A DNA stretch of 31,865 nt from JAKQDH01 sp029558835 (lineage in GTDB: Bacteria; Planctomycetota; Phycisphaerae; UBA1845): assembly GCA_035356615.1 (NCBI GenBank), contig DAOQSN010000047.1:1-31865 (forward strand). Reading direction: 5' to 3'. The position numbers and the translations under genes are program-made. Below are positions 8,163 to 16,502 of this stretch, piece by piece. Under the pieces are notes generated by a model, which saw only the letters and a program-made list of their open reading frames with translations, had not been told where the DNA came from and did not search any database. Each line of letters opens with the position of its first letter. Within the stretch, counting starts at the first letter, position 1.

Positions 8163-9770
8163 TTACTGACCGTCCCCGCTCTTGCCCCGGCGTGTGGCCT
8201 TGTCACCGCCTAGTTTGGCCAGCACGGGTACCTCGGTCGCCCGTTGGGCCAAGTCGGGTTGGAGCTGGACCGCTCGCGCCAGGGCCGTCGCGGCCGCAGC
8301 GCTGTCGCCTGCACGTGCCAGGCACACCGCTTGAGCAAACAAGGTCTCCGGGCGGTCCGCCTGCCGCTCCAGGGCAGCCCGAAACGCCGTCTGGGCCACG
8401 GCACAGTTGTCAGCGTTCGCCTCCGCCACACCCAGGTAGTGCCACGCCTCGGCCGAATCCGGCGCCAACTTGACGAGATGTTCGAACACTTCGGCCGCAT
8501 CGTCGGCGTTGAGGTTGGCGAGCAGCGTGAGACCCAGCAGTTCCAGGGCCTCCCTGTTGCCGGGCTCCCGTGCTACCAGACTCCTCAGCAGGTCGGTCGC
8601 CCTGGGGAGCTGCCGTGTCTCATACAGGGCCCGTCCCAGGATTAGCGAGGTAGCCGCGTCGTCGGGGTCCGCTTGGACGGCGCGCTCCGCCAGCGGAACA
8701 CAGGCGGCATAATCACCCATGCCGGCCAAGCTGCGGGCATGCAGTTGGATCAGGTCCAGGCGATCCGGCTCCTCGGCACGACCGCGAGCCAGGGCTTCGG
8801 CTGCCTCTGCGAACCGGTTGACCGCGAGCAGGCGCGGCGCCAGCAACGCGGCAGCATCAGCAGCCACGGCCGGCATGCCGACCGCTCGCTGGAGGGTGCC
8901 TTCAGCCTCCGGCCATTTGCCTGCCCCGACCTGGGCCCTTGCCAACGTGAGCAGCGTCTCCGGCGGTGCCCCCGGCGCCTCCGCCGCCTCCTGGGCGTAC
9001 CTAAGCGCTTTCTCAAAGTCGCCCGCCCGGAGGCAAATCTGCGCCAGCAGGGACAGAGCGCGGGGCTCGCGCGGACTGCCGGCGAGGGCCGCCACGGCGT
9101 AGCGACCCGCAGGATCAAAGTCGCCAAGCGCCAAGTATAACTCGGAAGCGGCAATCTGAGCAGCATAGGAAAGACTTCCCGGCGCGCCGGGCAGCACTGC
9201 CAGTGCCTCAAGAGCCTGCCGGACCTCGTGGCCACGCTCGTCTACGACCCGTTGGGCGCCGCCTTCGACCAGAGCCACTACCGTACGCTCAGCCTCGGCT
9301 GCCGTGGTCCCGACCGGCTCCGCGGCCTCGGGCGGCGTCGGCGACGGCTGCGGGAGTGAAGGCGCAGCCGGCGGTACGACCGGCGCCGGTGCCGCCGTGG
9401 TCTCCGCCCCAGGCACCGGGGCAGGCGGCGAGGGCGATTCCAGCGTGGCCGGCACGGTTGGCCGCGTCTCGCCGGGGTGGTGTGTCGGCTGAGCAGGCGA
9501 CGCCGGAGCGACGCCCGCCCGTCCAGGTGGCTTCGCCTGCCCCGCCCCCTGCTCGAGGATGGCCACTCGGTTCCCCAGGTCTTCGAGCCGGTGCGCCAGT
9601 CGCCGCTGCGGCGCGCTGAGGAGCACCGCAACGACGGCCACCAGGACGACCAGGACGCCGAACCCGACGGCCACCATCGCCGTCAGGTGATGTACTCGAG
9701 CACGAAGCGGATCCAGCCCCTGGGAGTCGCGGGCACGCATGGTTATGGCATCCTCCGTGGTCCGTCTCAC
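8163..9770 (-). CDS. Membrane-anchored tetratricopeptide-repeat protein
   Basis: 535 residues. A short basic N-terminus leads into one TM helix (about 32-52). A Pro/Ala-rich linker (about 80-150) follows, then tandem TPR-like helical pairs to near residue 520, with repeats such as ALGDFDPAGRYAVAAL and ALGRAEEPDRLDL. The C-terminus is basic. The GTG start at 9770 overlaps the stop of the preceding gene (GTGA), which suggests translational coupling; an internal ATG at residue 11 is the alternative. It is the last gene of a dnaJ-membrane protein-TPR set. TPR domains bind proteins, so a scaffold or chaperone-linked role fits, but no specific function can be read. Confidence 0.8.
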   Translation of the reverse strand: MRRTTEDAITMRARDSQGLDPLRARVHHLTAMVAVGFGVLVVLVAVVAVLLSAPQRRLAHRLEDLGNRVAILEQGAGQAKPPGRAGVAPASPAQPTHHPGETRPTVPATLESPSPPAPVPGAETTAAPAPVVPPAAPSLPQPSPTPPEAAEPVGTTAAEAERTVVALVEGGAQRVVDERGHEVRQALEALAVLPGAPGSLSYAAQIAASELYLALGDFDPAGRYAVAALAGSPREPRALSLLAQICLRAGDFEKALRYAQEAAEAPGAPPETLLTLARAQVGAGKWPEAEGTLQRAVGMPAVAADAAALLAPRLLAVNRFAEAAEALARGRAEEPDRLDLIQLHARSLAGMGDYAACVPLAERAVQADPDDAATSLILGRALYETRQLPRATDLLRSLVAREPGNREALELLGLTLLANLNADDAAEVFEHLVKLAPDSAEAWHYLGVAEANADNCAVAQTAFRAALERQADRPETLFAQAVCLARAGDSAAAATALARAVQLQPDLAQRATEVPVLAKLGGDKATRRGKSGDGQ

Positions 9771-10243
9771 CCCGGACCGGCTGAGTCTTCCCGATCGTTC
9801 GGTTCCTGCGGCTCCAGGGGCGGGGGTTTATGCATCACCCACACGTCGGAGACCTCGGTAGGTCCCTGCGGCCGGCGTAGTAAGGACGCCTTCCAGCGTC
9901 GAGCGGCTCGGGCAGCCGCAATCGCGGCGATCAGGGTGAACACGGCCAGCAGCCCAATCACCATCAGCCAAAGGGCCAGGCGCAGGCCCCGCAGGCGTCG
10001 AGCAGTGGGGGGGGGCGTGGTTGCCAGCGGCGACGGCGACTGTGGATTCTCAAACCCCGGAGCCGCTCGCCACTTGGGCGGTGCCGTGCGCTCCGCAGGG
10101 ACGAGGCCCAGTGATTGGCTGAGCTTGCTCGTGCGATAGACCCACGTCCCCCACGCCCACAGCACCAGCACGACCCCGGCCAACAGCAACGCGGAGCCCG
10201 TGCGAATTCGGCTGCGGTCGGCAGTGGGCATACCTGCAGTCAT
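9767..10243 (-). CDS. Small two-TM membrane protein, unknown function
   Basis: 158 residues with two hydrophobic helices, about 17-35 (SALLLAGVVLVLWAWGTWVY) and 88-108. A Pro-rich segment lies between them and a polar, acidic, Pro-rich tail follows. No family recognised. It starts 6 bp after the DnaJ-like gene's stop and its own stop overlaps the start of the TPR gene by 4 bp, so these genes are very likely co-transcribed. Conservation of this order elsewhere would be the best clue to its job. It is a real gene on the strength of packing and clean TM segments. Confidence 0.65.
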   Translation of the reverse strand: MTAGMPTADRSRIRTGSALLLAGVVLVLWAWGTWVYRTSKLSQSLGLVPAERTAPPKWRAAPGFENPQSPSPLATTPPPTARRLRGLRLALWLMVIGLLAVFTLIAAIAAARAARRWKASLLRRPQGPTEVSDVWVMHKPPPLEPQEPNDREDSAGPG

Positions 10244-10249
10244 GCTCAG

Positions 10250-11245
10250 TCAACCCTTCTCCCACGGACAGTGAGCGCGCGGCGAAACGGACTCGACCTG
10301 ACGGAGTTCCTCGAGCAGTCGGCGAACGGGCTCCGAAGTGGCCGTCGGCGGCACAATCTGGATGACGATGTACTGATCGCCGTGTCCAGCGGAAGCGGGC
10401 TTCGGTCCGCCGCGGCCCCGCAGCCGCAGCTTGGTGCCGCTGGACGTTCCCGGCGGAATCGTCACGGTGCTGCGTCCGTCCAGCGACGGCACCTCGACGT
10501 GAGCCCCGAGTGCCGCCTCGGACACCGAAATCGGCACGTCCAGGTAGATGTCCGCCCCGCGCCGCGTGAAGTACGGGTGCGGGCGCACCGAGATCACCAG
10601 GATCAGGTTCCCCGGCGGACCGCCGTCTCGGCCCGCCTGTCCCTGACCCCGGAGGCGGATGCGCTGACCGTCCTCGACGCCCGGTGGAATCCGCACGTCG
10701 ACCGTCTCGGTCCTGCCGCCCGTGCGTTTCAGGCGTACGGCCACTGTCGCGCCCCGCACCGCCTGCTCAAAGGAGACCTCCACCGGGGTCTCTCGATCGG
10801 CGCCGCGTGCCGGTTGGGCGGCGGGCCGACGCCGCGTACGCGTACCGGCACCGCCGGGCGAGGCGCCGAAGAACTGGTCAAAGAACCCGCTGCTGCGTTC
10901 CCCTCCCCCGCCGCCCGCTGTCCCAAACATCGAAAACAGGTCTTCCAGGTCCTCCATGCTGATCCGGGTGCCGCCGCCCCAGGTGTACATCCGCTCCCCG
11001 GTAGGCTCGGTCGTCCACTCGCCGACGCCGACCCGGCCGAACTGGTCGTACTGGGCGCGTTTCTCCGTGTTACCCAGCACGCTGTAGGCTTCCTGCACCT
11101 CCTTGAAACTGCGTTCCGCGCTCGGATCGTTGGGATTGCGGTCGGGGTGGTACTTCTTGGCCAGGCTGCGGTAGGCGCGCTTGATCTCCTCCGGAGACGC
11201 GGTCTTGGCAAGGCCGAGAACTTCGTAGAAGTCGCGCTGGGGCAT
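10250..11245 (-). CDS. DnaJ-class co-chaperone lacking the zinc finger (CbpA type)
   Basis: 331 residues. J domain at 1-70 with HPD at 33-35, the loop that stimulates DnaK ATPase activity. A Gly-rich, Phe-containing linker follows (about 90-125, including SMFGTAGGGGGE). The C-terminal client-binding domain runs from about 145 to 320 (VEVSFEQAVRGATVAVRL, PPGVEDGQRIRLRGQG). There are no CxxCxGxG zinc repeats, so it is a type II J protein like CbpA rather than canonical DnaJ. ATG 11245 begins directly with the J domain. It heads a three-gene set with a small membrane protein and a TPR protein, so it may serve a local membrane function. Confidence 0.88.
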   Translation of the reverse strand: MPQRDFYEVLGLAKTASPEEIKRAYRSLAKKYHPDRNPNDPSAERSFKEVQEAYSVLGNTEKRAQYDQFGRVGVGEWTTEPTGERMYTWGGGTRISMEDLEDLFSMFGTAGGGGGERSSGFFDQFFGASPGGAGTRTRRRPAAQPARGADRETPVEVSFEQAVRGATVAVRLKRTGGRTETVDVRIPPGVEDGQRIRLRGQGQAGRDGGPPGNLILVISVRPHPYFTRRGADIYLDVPISVSEAALGAHVEVPSLDGRSTVTIPPGTSSGTKLRLRGRGGPKPASAGHGDQYIVIQIVPPTATSEPVRRLLEELRQVESVSPRAHCPWEKG

Positions 11246-11450
11246 GGTTGCTGCCGATGAGGGCGCTCTGCGGGCTGGGCGTGCCGGACGGTCAGCAGCC
11301 GGATCCGCGGCCCCCCGGCCCGTGGTTCGACCGTACCGAAGTATAGGCGCCGGGCACCCTGATGCAAAGCGTCGTGCACCGCGTGCTCACGTGGGCAGGC
11401 TCTGCCCGCCGGGGACGCCCACGACGCAGCGACGGTGGGTGGAACCTGCC

Positions 11451-12056
11451 CTACTTGCGTCGCCACCATTTCCGCTTGGGGGGTTGCTGGGCCCGCTGGA
11501 TGGCGGCCTCCATGGCCGCCAGGCTCGGCAGCCTGGCACGCAGCTCCAGTTGGCGTTTCCGGGAGAATTGCTCCGGAGATTCGCGGAAACGCTGCCGCGA
11601 GGTCTCGCACCAGAAGGCGTCGTCGTCGGGCAGGTCGTTGTCGGGGTCGCGGTAGAACTTGAGCGCTTCATCCAGACACTGGGCGGCCTCCAGCCCGAGG
11701 CGGCGAGCCTCCTGCTTGTCGGTGGTCCGCTCGGCCTGATGGACGATCGTGCGGAACAGCGTCAACCACTGGCCCAGGTCGATCAGCGTCGAGGGTTCCG
11801 GCGTCGGGTTGAAGCACCCGGGAGAACCCGGTTTGTCGGCACCGATACCGTGCGGCAGACGGAACTGCGGGGCGCTCACGGCGCGACAGGCAGCGCAGGT
11901 GACCGGCACGGCCAGGACCAGTTCCGCGCCCTCCCCGGAGACGCGGCGCGCCGCATCGCCTTGTAGCGGGCCCCTCCCGCAGGTGGCACAGGGGGTGACC
12001 AGCAGGGAGAGAAACACTTCGGCCAGGCTGTTGGCCCTTGGTGGCATGTTGGACAT
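11451..12056 (-). CDS. Putative zinc-ribbon protein, unknown function
   Basis: 201 residues from ATG 12056; an upstream extension to 12104 reads as non-coding-like sequence and MPPRANS at 12047 is an alternative start. Two Cys pairs, C23-x2-C26 and C54-x2-C57, could form a zinc ribbon. The rest is helical (about 85-190): a central helix rich in Arg, Glu and Ala, an acidic loop DPDNDLPDDDAFW, and a very basic C-terminal tail (KRKWWRRK). No family is recognised. The 205 bp between it and the DnaJ-like gene suggests separate transcription. The gene is probable because the Cys pairs and helix content are well organised. Confidence 0.6.
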   Translation of the reverse strand: MSNMPPRANSLAEVFLSLLVTPCATCGRGPLQGDAARRVSGEGAELVLAVPVTCAACRAVSAPQFRLPHGIGADKPGSPGCFNPTPEPSTLIDLGQWLTLFRTIVHQAERTTDKQEARRLGLEAAQCLDEALKFYRDPDNDLPDDDAFWCETSRQRFRESPEQFSRKRQLELRARLPSLAAMEAAIQRAQQPPKRKWWRRK

Positions 12057-12411
12057 GGGGGGGCGCCGATAATGCCAAAAAGCGGGGGCGCGAACGCGCA
12101 CCACAAGCGGCGGAATTCAGCCGCTCCCGCACGGTCGCGGTTCGGATCGCCGGCGCCGGAGCGTGCACGACGCTTTCGCAGCCCATCGCGACACGCCCGG
12201 TCCAACGTGGCCACCGCAAAAGCTGGTGCGTCCGGCACCGCCTCCGTCGGCCGCGGCCAGGGGCCGACGCTATCTCTTCAGCCGGTTGCGCACCCGTCAC
12301 CACCAACCCGCTACCGCGTGCATGACGGGGAACCGGTGGGGCCTGCCTGTGCCCCCAGGCCGCAACGGGAGTATGGCTGTGGCACGGGTGGCCCGCCCGT
12401 GGGCGCATGCT
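12057..12411. other. 355-bp intergenic region with a dispersed palindrome
   Basis: No convincing gene. The main feature is a copy of the GTCGGCC palindrome, with arms CGTCGGCC (12245-12252) and GGCCGACG (12262-12269). It is followed by CTATCTCTTCAGCCGGTTGC, which resembles the right flank of the larger element at 19237-19347. A GC-rich stretch, GGGTGGCCCGCCCGTGG, lies near 12385. I see no promoter or terminator I can defend. Confidence 0.5.
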
Positions 12412-13371
12412 CTACCCGCCGGGGCGCATGGGCCTTGGCGGCTCAGCCTCCGGCGGCGGAGGAGCGGGCTCGCCGGCCGGCGGCGTCTCGCCCGACGGCG
12501 GAACCTGGTCTGGAGGTACCACCCCCGGCGGCGCCATGCCCGGCGGAGGAGTCGGCGGCGTCAGGTCCACTCCGGGCGGCAGCGGAACGCCCATCCCCAG
12601 GGCCACGATGGCAAGCTGCCGGAGCACTTCTTTGGGCGGCAATACTCCCGCCTGCAAACCCTGCAGCAAACTGCCCCAATACACCGTCAGACTCATCTCC
12701 ATCGGAGCGGCCAGGATGACAGACGTCTGCAAGAGCGGGTAGTCAATAAACCACTCATCTTCGATCAACTCGAAACCGATCGGTACGGCCATGTCCGGCG
12801 CGGAAGCCACCACGCCCGGCACCAGACGCATTCCCTCCGCTCGGGTTGCGCTGACCGATTTGATCGACTGGATGTTGAGTTCCGGGTTGTAGCGCTTAGC
12901 CAACGGCTCGATGATCGCATCCACCGCGGCAGCTTGCTCTGGGGCCCGTTCTTTCAGGGCCGCGCTCAACTGGGTGAGCAGGCCCCCCAGCTTCGCCTGC
13001 CCCACGATGTAGACGCCGGCCGACTTCTGCTGCGCGGGTACGAAGTACGAGGACAGCTCGTCGTGCTCACCGTCGGCCACCATGCCATTGAAGCTGTCGA
13101 TCAGGTTGCGAATCTGTTCCTCGACTTCGCCACCGGCCTGGTCACCGCCCGCGGGCGGGTTGGGCTCGCGGAACGCGATCCACTCGGCGCTGCCGCCGGC
13201 GACCGTCACGTCATGCCAGGCGGGAAACGGCGGGGGCAGCGTTTGCCCGGCTTCGACCATCGCCTTGTTGAACGAACGGGGCGTTTCGGCCTCCCGGCAA
13301 CCGCCCATTACCGCGGGCAAGCCCCACAGGAGCCCCAACACTCCCAGCCTGAATGTCGATTTGCGGCACAT
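12412..13371 (-). CDS. Predicted lipoprotein with Pro-rich C-terminus, unknown function
   Basis: 319 residues from ATG 13371, chosen because a lipoprotein signal peptide starts there: MCRK, a hydrophobic core, then VMGGC with the lipid-carrying Cys at 25. An upstream extension to 13425 would bury the signal. The mature domain (about 30-250) has no recognised family; it is mixed alpha/beta, with phrases like GFELIEDEWFIDYPLLQTSV. The last 60 or so residues are Pro/Ala/Glu/Gly-rich and probably disordered. It is likely attached to a membrane and faces the periplasm. The nearest gene is phoU, 241 bp away, so no operon link is clear. Confidence 0.65.
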   Translation of the reverse strand: MCRKSTFRLGVLGLLWGLPAVMGGCREAETPRSFNKAMVEAGQTLPPPFPAWHDVTVAGGSAEWIAFREPNPPAGGDQAGGEVEEQIRNLIDSFNGMVADGEHDELSSYFVPAQQKSAGVYIVGQAKLGGLLTQLSAALKERAPEQAAAVDAIIEPLAKRYNPELNIQSIKSVSATRAEGMRLVPGVVASAPDMAVPIGFELIEDEWFIDYPLLQTSVILAAPMEMSLTVYWGSLLQGLQAGVLPPKEVLRQLAIVALGMGVPLPPGVDLTPPTPPPGMAPPGVVPPDQVPPSGETPPAGEPAPPPPEAEPPRPMRPGG

Positions 13372-13505
13372 GCGTGCACCCCTGTCGCCTGCCGGACGCC
13401 GAGCACCGCAGGCGGGCCCGACCATGCTGCCGGACCGCCCACTCCCGGTACCCCAACCGCAGGGCCAACAGCCTCCCGCAGAACGATCGGAGCGTAGTTA
13501 AGGCC

Positions 13506-13585
13506 TCGAAGACCGGAGCCTTTGAGGCCCGCTACGTCGCCCACGGGAGGCCGACGCTGGCTCTCGGGCAGGCTGCTGACCCTCC
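13506..13585. repeat. Dispersed palindromic element, degenerate copy
   Basis: It contains GAAGACCGGAGCCTTTGAGG, the core ACGTCG...CGACGC (13534-13556) and GGCAGGCTGCTGAC. The order of motifs matches the element at 19237-19347 (TTTGAGG, then the palindrome core, then an AGGCTGC end). It lies between the lipoprotein gene and the phoU 3' end. The call comes from visual comparison of the copies. Confidence 0.45.
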
Positions 13586-13612
13586 CCAGCCTAGCTGAAT
13601 TCGGGGGGCGGG

Positions 13613-14302
13613 TCAACCTGGGGGGTTTGCCGGTCCGGTTTGGCGTCCGCCGTGTTCGTGTCGGACGATCTGGCCGGTACAGAGGAAGACGACGTCCTCG
13701 GCCACGTTGCAGGCATGGTCGGCGATGCGTTCGAGGTTCTTGGCGACGGAGAGGATGTCGAGGTGGGCGGCCACCACGTCGGGGACGGTGGAGGTGTCGA
13801 CGATCACGCGGCGGATCATGCGCACGTAGAGGGCATTGACGGCGGCGTCGCCGGCCATCACCAGGCGTGCGACCTCGACGTCCTCATGGTTGTAGGCCTC
13901 GACGGCCCGCCGCACCGATTGTCGGACGCTGACGCACATCTGCCGCAGGTCCGCGGCGTACTCGTGGACGACGGGTGCGGGCAGGTGTTTGGCTCGTTGG
14001 GCCATGTTGACCGCGCAGTCGGCGATGCGTTCGAGGTCATTGTTGACCTTCAGGATGGTGCAGAGCAGGCGCAGGTCGCGACCGACGGGCTGGTAGAGCG
14101 CCAGGAGGCGGATGACCTCGGATTCGACTTCGACCTCACCTTCATCGACGTCGCGGTCGCGGGAGATGACGCGTTCGGCGAGGGCTTCATCGGGGCTCAG
14201 GACGGACTGGGCTGCCTCTTCAAGCATGTCCTCGACGAGACTGGCCATGCGTAGCGAGCGTCGGCGGGTGGCATCCAGCAGGTGCACGAATTGGGTGGTC
14301 AT
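13613..14302 (-). CDS. phoU: Phosphate transport regulator PhoU
   Basis: 229 residues, the usual PhoU length. Two PhoU repeats, each ending in the conserved metal-contact helix: NNDLERIADCAVNMA (about 87-101) and AKNLERIADHACNVAEDVV (about 186-204). It begins 5 bp after pstB and ends the pst operon, the standard position. PhoU reports PstSCAB state to PhoR and keeps the Pho regulon off when phosphate is plentiful. The C-terminal tail past residue 210 (HEHGGRQTGP) is species-specific. High certainty. Confidence 0.95.
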   Translation of the reverse strand: MTTQFVHLLDATRRRSLRMASLVEDMLEEAAQSVLSPDEALAERVISRDRDVDEGEVEVESEVIRLLALYQPVGRDLRLLCTILKVNNDLERIADCAVNMAQRAKHLPAPVVHEYAADLRQMCVSVRQSVRRAVEAYNHEDVEVARLVMAGDAAVNALYVRMIRRVIVDTSTVPDVVAAHLDILSVAKNLERIADHACNVAEDVVFLCTGQIVRHEHGGRQTGPANPPG

Positions 14303-14307
14303 GGGTC

Positions 14308-15147
14308 TTAGCCGAACCTTCCGGTGATGTAGTCCTGGGTGCGAGGGTTGTTGGGGCGGGTGAAGATGATGTCGGTGGCATCCACCTCCACAAGCTCACC
14401 CAGGTACATGAAGGCCGTCCGGTCGGACACGCGGCCCGCCTGTTGCATGTTGTGGGTAACAAGGACGACGGTGTACTGCGTTTTCAACTGGTCGATGAGG
14501 TCCTCGATGTGGGCGGTGGCGATGGGGTCGAGGGCGGAGCAGGGCTCATCCATAAGCAGGACGTCGGGCTGCATGGCGATGGCCCGGGCGATGCAGAGGC
14601 GTTGCTGCTGGCCGCCGGAGAGGGCCAGGGCGCTACGGTCGAGCTTATCCTTGACCTCGTCCCAGAGGGCCGCCTGCCGGAGGGAGCGTTCCACAAGTTC
14701 TTCGAGATCACCGCGGTAGCCGTTGATCTTCGGCGCCCAAGCGACGTTGCGGAAGATGGACTTGGGGAAGGGGTTGGGTTTCTGAAAGACCATGCCGATG
14801 CGTCGGCGGAGCTCGACGGGGTCGCAGTTGGGGCCGTAGACGTCCTGCCCACAGTACCAGAGTTGCCCCTCCGCCCGGGCGCCGGGGACGAAGTCGTTCA
14901 TCCGGTTGATGGCGCGCAGCAGGGTGCTCTTGCCGCAGCCGGAGGGGCCGATGATGGCGGTCACCTTGCCCGCGGGAATCGTCAGCGTCACGCGGTTAAC
15001 GGCCGGGTGATCGTGGTAATAGACGGAGAAGTTGTCCGTGCGGACGTGGGCGGTCTCGGGAAGCGGCGCCGCGGGCGGGTTGGCCGCGGGGGCCTGCTGC
15101 TCACGCCGGACAGGACGGACCGGTTGGGGCATCGCGGTGGTCACCAC
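14308..15147 (-). CDS. pstB: Phosphate ABC transporter ATP-binding protein PstB
   Basis: 279 residues. Walker A GPSGCGKST (67-75), Q-loop FQKPNPFPKS (121-130) with the PstB-typical PNPFPKS, signature LSGGQQQR (176-183), Walker B VLLMDEP with D200/E201, SALD D-loop, and switch His in VTHNMQQA. GTG 15147 is preferred because a GAGGATGA ribosome site lies 8 bases upstream; ATG at 15132 is the alternative. The first 35 residues are a Pro/Ala-rich extension before the ABC fold. It starts 4 bp after pstA, so translation is probably coupled. It powers phosphate import through PstCA in the cytoplasmic membrane. Confidence 0.96.
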   Translation of the reverse strand: MVTTAMPQPVRPVRREQQAPAANPPAAPLPETAHVRTDNFSVYYHDHPAVNRVTLTIPAGKVTAIIGPSGCGKSTLLRAINRMNDFVPGARAEGQLWYCGQDVYGPNCDPVELRRRIGMVFQKPNPFPKSIFRNVAWAPKINGYRGDLEELVERSLRQAALWDEVKDKLDRSALALSGGQQQRLCIARAIAMQPDVLLMDEPCSALDPIATAHIEDLIDQLKTQYTVVLVTHNMQQAGRVSDRTAFMYLGELVEVDATDIIFTRPNNPRTQDYITGRFG

Positions 15148-15151
15148 CTGT

Positions 15152-16501
15152 TCATCCTCTCAGCTTCCTGGAAATCCTCGCCCGCAGGAAGATGGCCGTG
15201 GAGTTCAGCAGCAACACCAGCAGCACGAGGGTGAACACCATACCGTATTGCACGTGGCGAATCTCGTCCACCGCCTGGTGCTCCGAACACAGGTTGAAGA
15301 TGTTCCAGGGCAGGGCAGGGGTGGGTTCGGTAAACGTCTGCCAGAGAGCGAGCGGCTGGCCGACGCTGACGGCGGCCGTGAAGATGATCGGCGCCGTCTC
15401 ACCGGCCGCGCGCCCCATGCTGATGACGATGCCCGTGAGGATACCCGGCAGGGCGGCCGGCAGGAGCACCGTCACCATGGTCCGCCAACGCGTCGCGCCG
15501 AGGCTCAGGGCCGCCAGCTTGTAGGTCTCCGGGACGGAGCGAATGGCCTCCTCGGCTGCCCGGATGACCAGCGGCAGAATGAGCAGACCCAGCGTCAGCG
15601 AGCCTGCCAGGACGCTCTTGGAGGGCGAGACCCGCAGGGTGTTGATGAAGAACGCCAGTCCGAACAGCCCGAAGACGATGCTCGGCACGCCGGCCAGAGT
15701 GCTGATGCACGTCCGCAGCAGGGCGACGACGCGACTCCCCGGGCGGGCGTATTCGGTCAGGTAGATGGCCGAGACGACGCCCAGCGGTACGGCGAAAAGA
15801 ATGGCGCCGATGGTCAGGTAGAAGGTTCCCAGTAACTCCGGCCCGATGCCGCCGAAGAAGTGGGAATCATAGGACACGTCGGTGAGGAAGCGGGCGTAGC
15901 ACGTCCAGCGCGGGCGGAGCATTTCCTCGAGGTGGGCCGGCACGTAGGTAAAAAGGGGCTCCAGGACGGTGCCGGCGAATTGCTCCGCGCGGGGCGTCCG
16001 CACCAGCAGCCCCATCCTGCTGGGGTCCGAGTAGTCGTAGTGTTCGGCGTAGACAATGTGGTCGCAGCGTGCCCGCGCCTGGTCCCAGCGGGTTTCCCCG
16101 TAGCGGTCGCGGAGCAGCACGGGCTCGGGTTTGCCGGGGAACGGTCCCAACAAGCCCTGGAGGTGCTGCTTGAGCTCGTTGAGTGGCTGACGGTACTGGC
16201 GGCGCAGTTCGGCCGGCCCCTGCGTCAGTTGCGCCTCAAACGCTTCGAGCAGGTCGTACACAGGCCGGCGTGCGGCCGCGACCTCGCGCGACTCCGCTTC
16301 GAGCGCCTCCCGATCACCCCGCCCGAACTGCTGGAGCAACACGCGCCGGTGTTCCACCGTGCCCCGGAAGATGAAGGCGCCGAGCCCGCGTTCCACGATG
16401 GGGCCCATGATGACGACCAACGTTGCCGCCATGAGCAGGATCGACAGCACCCCGACGCTGGTGAAAACGCGGTTGATCAGCTTGCGGGAGGCCAGGTTCA
16501 T
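15152..16501 (-). CDS. pstA: Phosphate ABC transporter permease PstA with enlarged periplasmic domain
   Basis: 449 residues from ATG 16501, one base after the pstC stop, with a GGAGG ribosome site 7 bases upstream; an extension to 16546 would overlap pstC. TM1 (about 14-35) is followed by an extracytoplasmic stretch of about 170 residues (47-215), rich in charged helix (AQLTQGPAELRRQYRQPLNE) and not seen in standard PstA of about 290 residues. The permease core then follows (FYLTIGAILFAVPLG, SIVFGLFGLAFF), including the EAA loop that contacts PstB (YKLAALSLGATRWRTM). It forms the phosphate channel with PstC. The added domain's role is unknown. Confidence 0.93.
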   Translation of the reverse strand: MNLASRKLINRVFTSVGVLSILLMAATLVVIMGPIVERGLGAFIFRGTVEHRRVLLQQFGRGDREALEAESREVAAARRPVYDLLEAFEAQLTQGPAELRRQYRQPLNELKQHLQGLLGPFPGKPEPVLLRDRYGETRWDQARARCDHIVYAEHYDYSDPSRMGLLVRTPRAEQFAGTVLEPLFTYVPAHLEEMLRPRWTCYARFLTDVSYDSHFFGGIGPELLGTFYLTIGAILFAVPLGVVSAIYLTEYARPGSRVVALLRTCISTLAGVPSIVFGLFGLAFFINTLRVSPSKSVLAGSLTLGLLILPLVIRAAEEAIRSVPETYKLAALSLGATRWRTMVTVLLPAALPGILTGIVISMGRAAGETAPIIFTAAVSVGQPLALWQTFTEPTPALPWNIFNLCSEHQAVDEIRHVQYGMVFTLVLLVLLLNSTAIFLRARISRKLRG

Positions 16502-16502
16502 G

